Below, one piece after another: positions 62,368-64,000 of a stretch of 64,000 nt of DNA. Origin of the DNA: Paragonimus skrjabini miyazakii. Its lineage: Eukaryota > Platyhelminthes > Trematoda > Plagiorchiida > Troglotrematidae. The stretch is from assembly GCA_014338405.1 (NCBI GenBank), contig JTDE01000945.1, positions 29,339 through 93,338 on the forward strand, written 5' to 3'. The position numbers and the translations under genes were made by a program. The notes beneath the pieces are model-generated. The model did not search any database and was not told the origin of the DNA. It was given only the letters and a program-made list of their open reading frames with translations. Position 1 is the stretch's first letter. Every line of letters begins with the position of its first letter.

Positions 62368-62373
62368 AATAAA
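62368..62373 (+). terminator. Polyadenylation signal AATAAA
   Basis: Canonical AATAAA 106 bases after the stop of the preceding candidate exon, a normal distance for a short 3' UTR. This supports the exon as the last one of a plus-strand gene. Confidence 0.4.
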
Positions 62374-62379
62374 TATCAC

Positions 62380-64000
62380 AACCGATCACCCAGAAGTACC
62401 ATGAGCTTAGTTACCGACCAAACCTACTGTTTGCAGACGGTTTGAGGTTCAAATGTCCACAAACTCAGTCAAATCAAGCAACTCTTACGTGATAAGCAAA
62501 TGACCGACAGAACGTTAACAGGTGACGCATGACGGTCACAGTGTGAATTGTAAGTGGAACACTACGAGTCATACAACATTACAACGCATTGGCAGACAAG
62601 CCAACTGACAAATCAATGTTAGTTGTATATAAATCGTGAAACAGAGTAACGTACAGTTGGTTAGTCACTTACAAGTATGTAGAATGGACAGCAGACGAGT
62701 AAACCAGTCGGCTTGTTGTTTAACTGTCAAAATAATACTCCTAACAACATCCCACAGTCACAATCGTTAGTGGTTGAACAGTGAGGTAAATGACAACACA
62801 CAAAAAAAACAATGAGGAACCAGTAGGTCACACCTGGCACCCAAATTGATGAGGGGATCAATAAACGACGGTCCTAGAATGAAGATTTAAATGATATTAT
62901 AGAAACAGTAAGTAAAAATATTTGAGCATTCAAACTATACAAGAAAGTACCGCTTGCAAAAACAAGTGCTAAGCAAAGGTTAAGCCGCCATATGATCACG
63001 GAGCATTCAGATGAGACAGCAAGTGACAACGTATACAGTCGAATAACAAGTGTAAAGGTTACAACCTTCTCAATGCATTACAACTAAAACCATAGAAAAC
63101 AACTAGGAACATAACCAGTCCTCTCACAGAAGAGTAAATTGAGGCACAAGTATTCGACGAAGACTGAAGAAATGGAACAGTGAAGCCAGACGACGTCGTA
63201 CAGTAAACATAACGGACAATCGCACACTATATGCAACAAGTACAATAAGTTATCAAACTTAAAAGCTTGATGCTAAATGCCTTCTTAGTGGTGGGTATGA
63301 GCAAGAGAACATAAACCGGGAAACTACGTGCAATGAGTCTAGATAACTGAATACTGTACAATCCTTTCTAACTATTAAGCCCAATGCACATCACATAAAT
63401 AAAACAGGTCAATCTACGTGAACTAGGAAGTCCCTCAGAACGCACCCCTTAAACACCCATTGTAAAGCATGTAGAATACATAAGCAACTTTCCAGTAATT
63501 TATTACATTGCGAGGAAAACGACATTAAGTCAGACTGATTCAAATTTTAGCCGACAAGACCTGCGAGCAAACAAACCGTAAATATGATACCAGTTCTTCT
63601 TCGGAGCGCCACGTCTTGCACGGAATCGTGTCATCCAAACGATAGATCGTGAACGTACGAGCCACACGACAAGCAAGCCTTTAGGAAGTTACGGATGTGG
63701 TAGTAATTCAGAGACTTCCAGAAGCATACATACAAGAGCTACTCACACGGAAAGAAGCACATCTGATGATCGAACACAAAAATGTTCAGCTCGCCGGAAG
63801 GTCAGTGGAAAGACAACGTTTGAGGACAGCCGCGATATGAGCAGAAAATTCACATTCGAACGCAGAGCAACGAGGATGAGGATGAAGGCCGAACAAGATA
63901 AATAAAAACAAAACAAAATGACATTGGTGAACACAAACAATTGGATATCACAGAACCGAACATAATAAACAAGTATCGATCAAAAAATATAAGAAAATAG
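62380..64000. other. A-rich, T-poor tail, possible LTR-element leader
   Basis: From about 62,500 to the end the plus strand is strongly biased to A over T (runs such as aataaaaacaaaacaaaatg), giving many stops in plus frames. A TATATAAA box at about 62,627 and a TGGCACCCAAATTGATGAGG string at about 62,837, faintly like a primer-binding site, suggest an LTR followed by an untranslated leader, but no LTR pair, gag or pol is visible. The window ends inside it. Confidence 0.3.

Overview
This window is eukaryotic, repeat-rich and gene-poor DNA. It contains no bacterial-style operons. The longest open frames (about 105-127 codons) are no longer than expected by chance at this base composition, and the one longer frame (184 codons near 33 kb) lies inside repeat copies. 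The recognisable content is degraded retroelement debris: a Penelope-like reverse transcriptase piece, a Ty3/gypsy integrase, an LTR-like segment, a long decayed LINE, and two families of tRNA-derived repeats. This mix, the style of the LINE and integrase fragments, and the short intron-flanked exons fit a parasitic flatworm, most likely a digenean trematode. That placement is inference from remembered family features, not from a search.

Layout. 1-5 kb: a Penelope-like RT fragment (+), a gypsy integrase remnant (-), and a Lys/Asn/Ser-rich candidate exon. 5-23 kb: mostly featureless, with a fragment of an unidentified element ORF at 13.9 kb and an LTR-like segment with a possible primer-binding site at 16.1-16.4 kb (-). 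23.8-24.5 kb: a large inverted repeat of two head-to-head tRNA-derived SINEs, with further degraded copies at 26.4 and 32.3 kb. 27-30 kb: two candidate exons. 31-33.6 kb: copies of a second repeat family that carries a tRNA-like module in its middle. 38-46 kb: scattered candidate exons, a relative of the 13.9 kb element ORF at 42.2 kb, and a 100-N assembly gap at 43,689-43,788. 46.5-48.2 kb: two LINE fragments (+). 48.6-50.4 kb: an acidic candidate exon, simple repeats and a well-bounded candidate exon. 50.7-51.1 kb: another inverted pair of the tRNA-like family. 52-62 kb: candidate exons, a GC-rich minisatellite at 54.3 kb, and a foldback element at 60.4-60.8 kb with a hammerhead-ribozyme-like core in both arms. 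62.0-62.4 kb: a candidate last exon followed by AATAAA. 62.4-64 kb: a T-poor, A-rich tail, possibly the leader of an LTR element.

How it fits together. No protein-coding gene could be named. Candidate exons were picked from open frame, protein-like composition and plausible AG/GT boundaries. Several plus-strand candidates between about 48 and 62 kb could belong to one long-intron gene ending at the AATAAA near 62.37 kb, but nothing in the sequence alone proves they are joined. The best supported content is the mobile-element record. Its most unusual aspect is that three separate repeat insertions are head-to-head inverted pairs.
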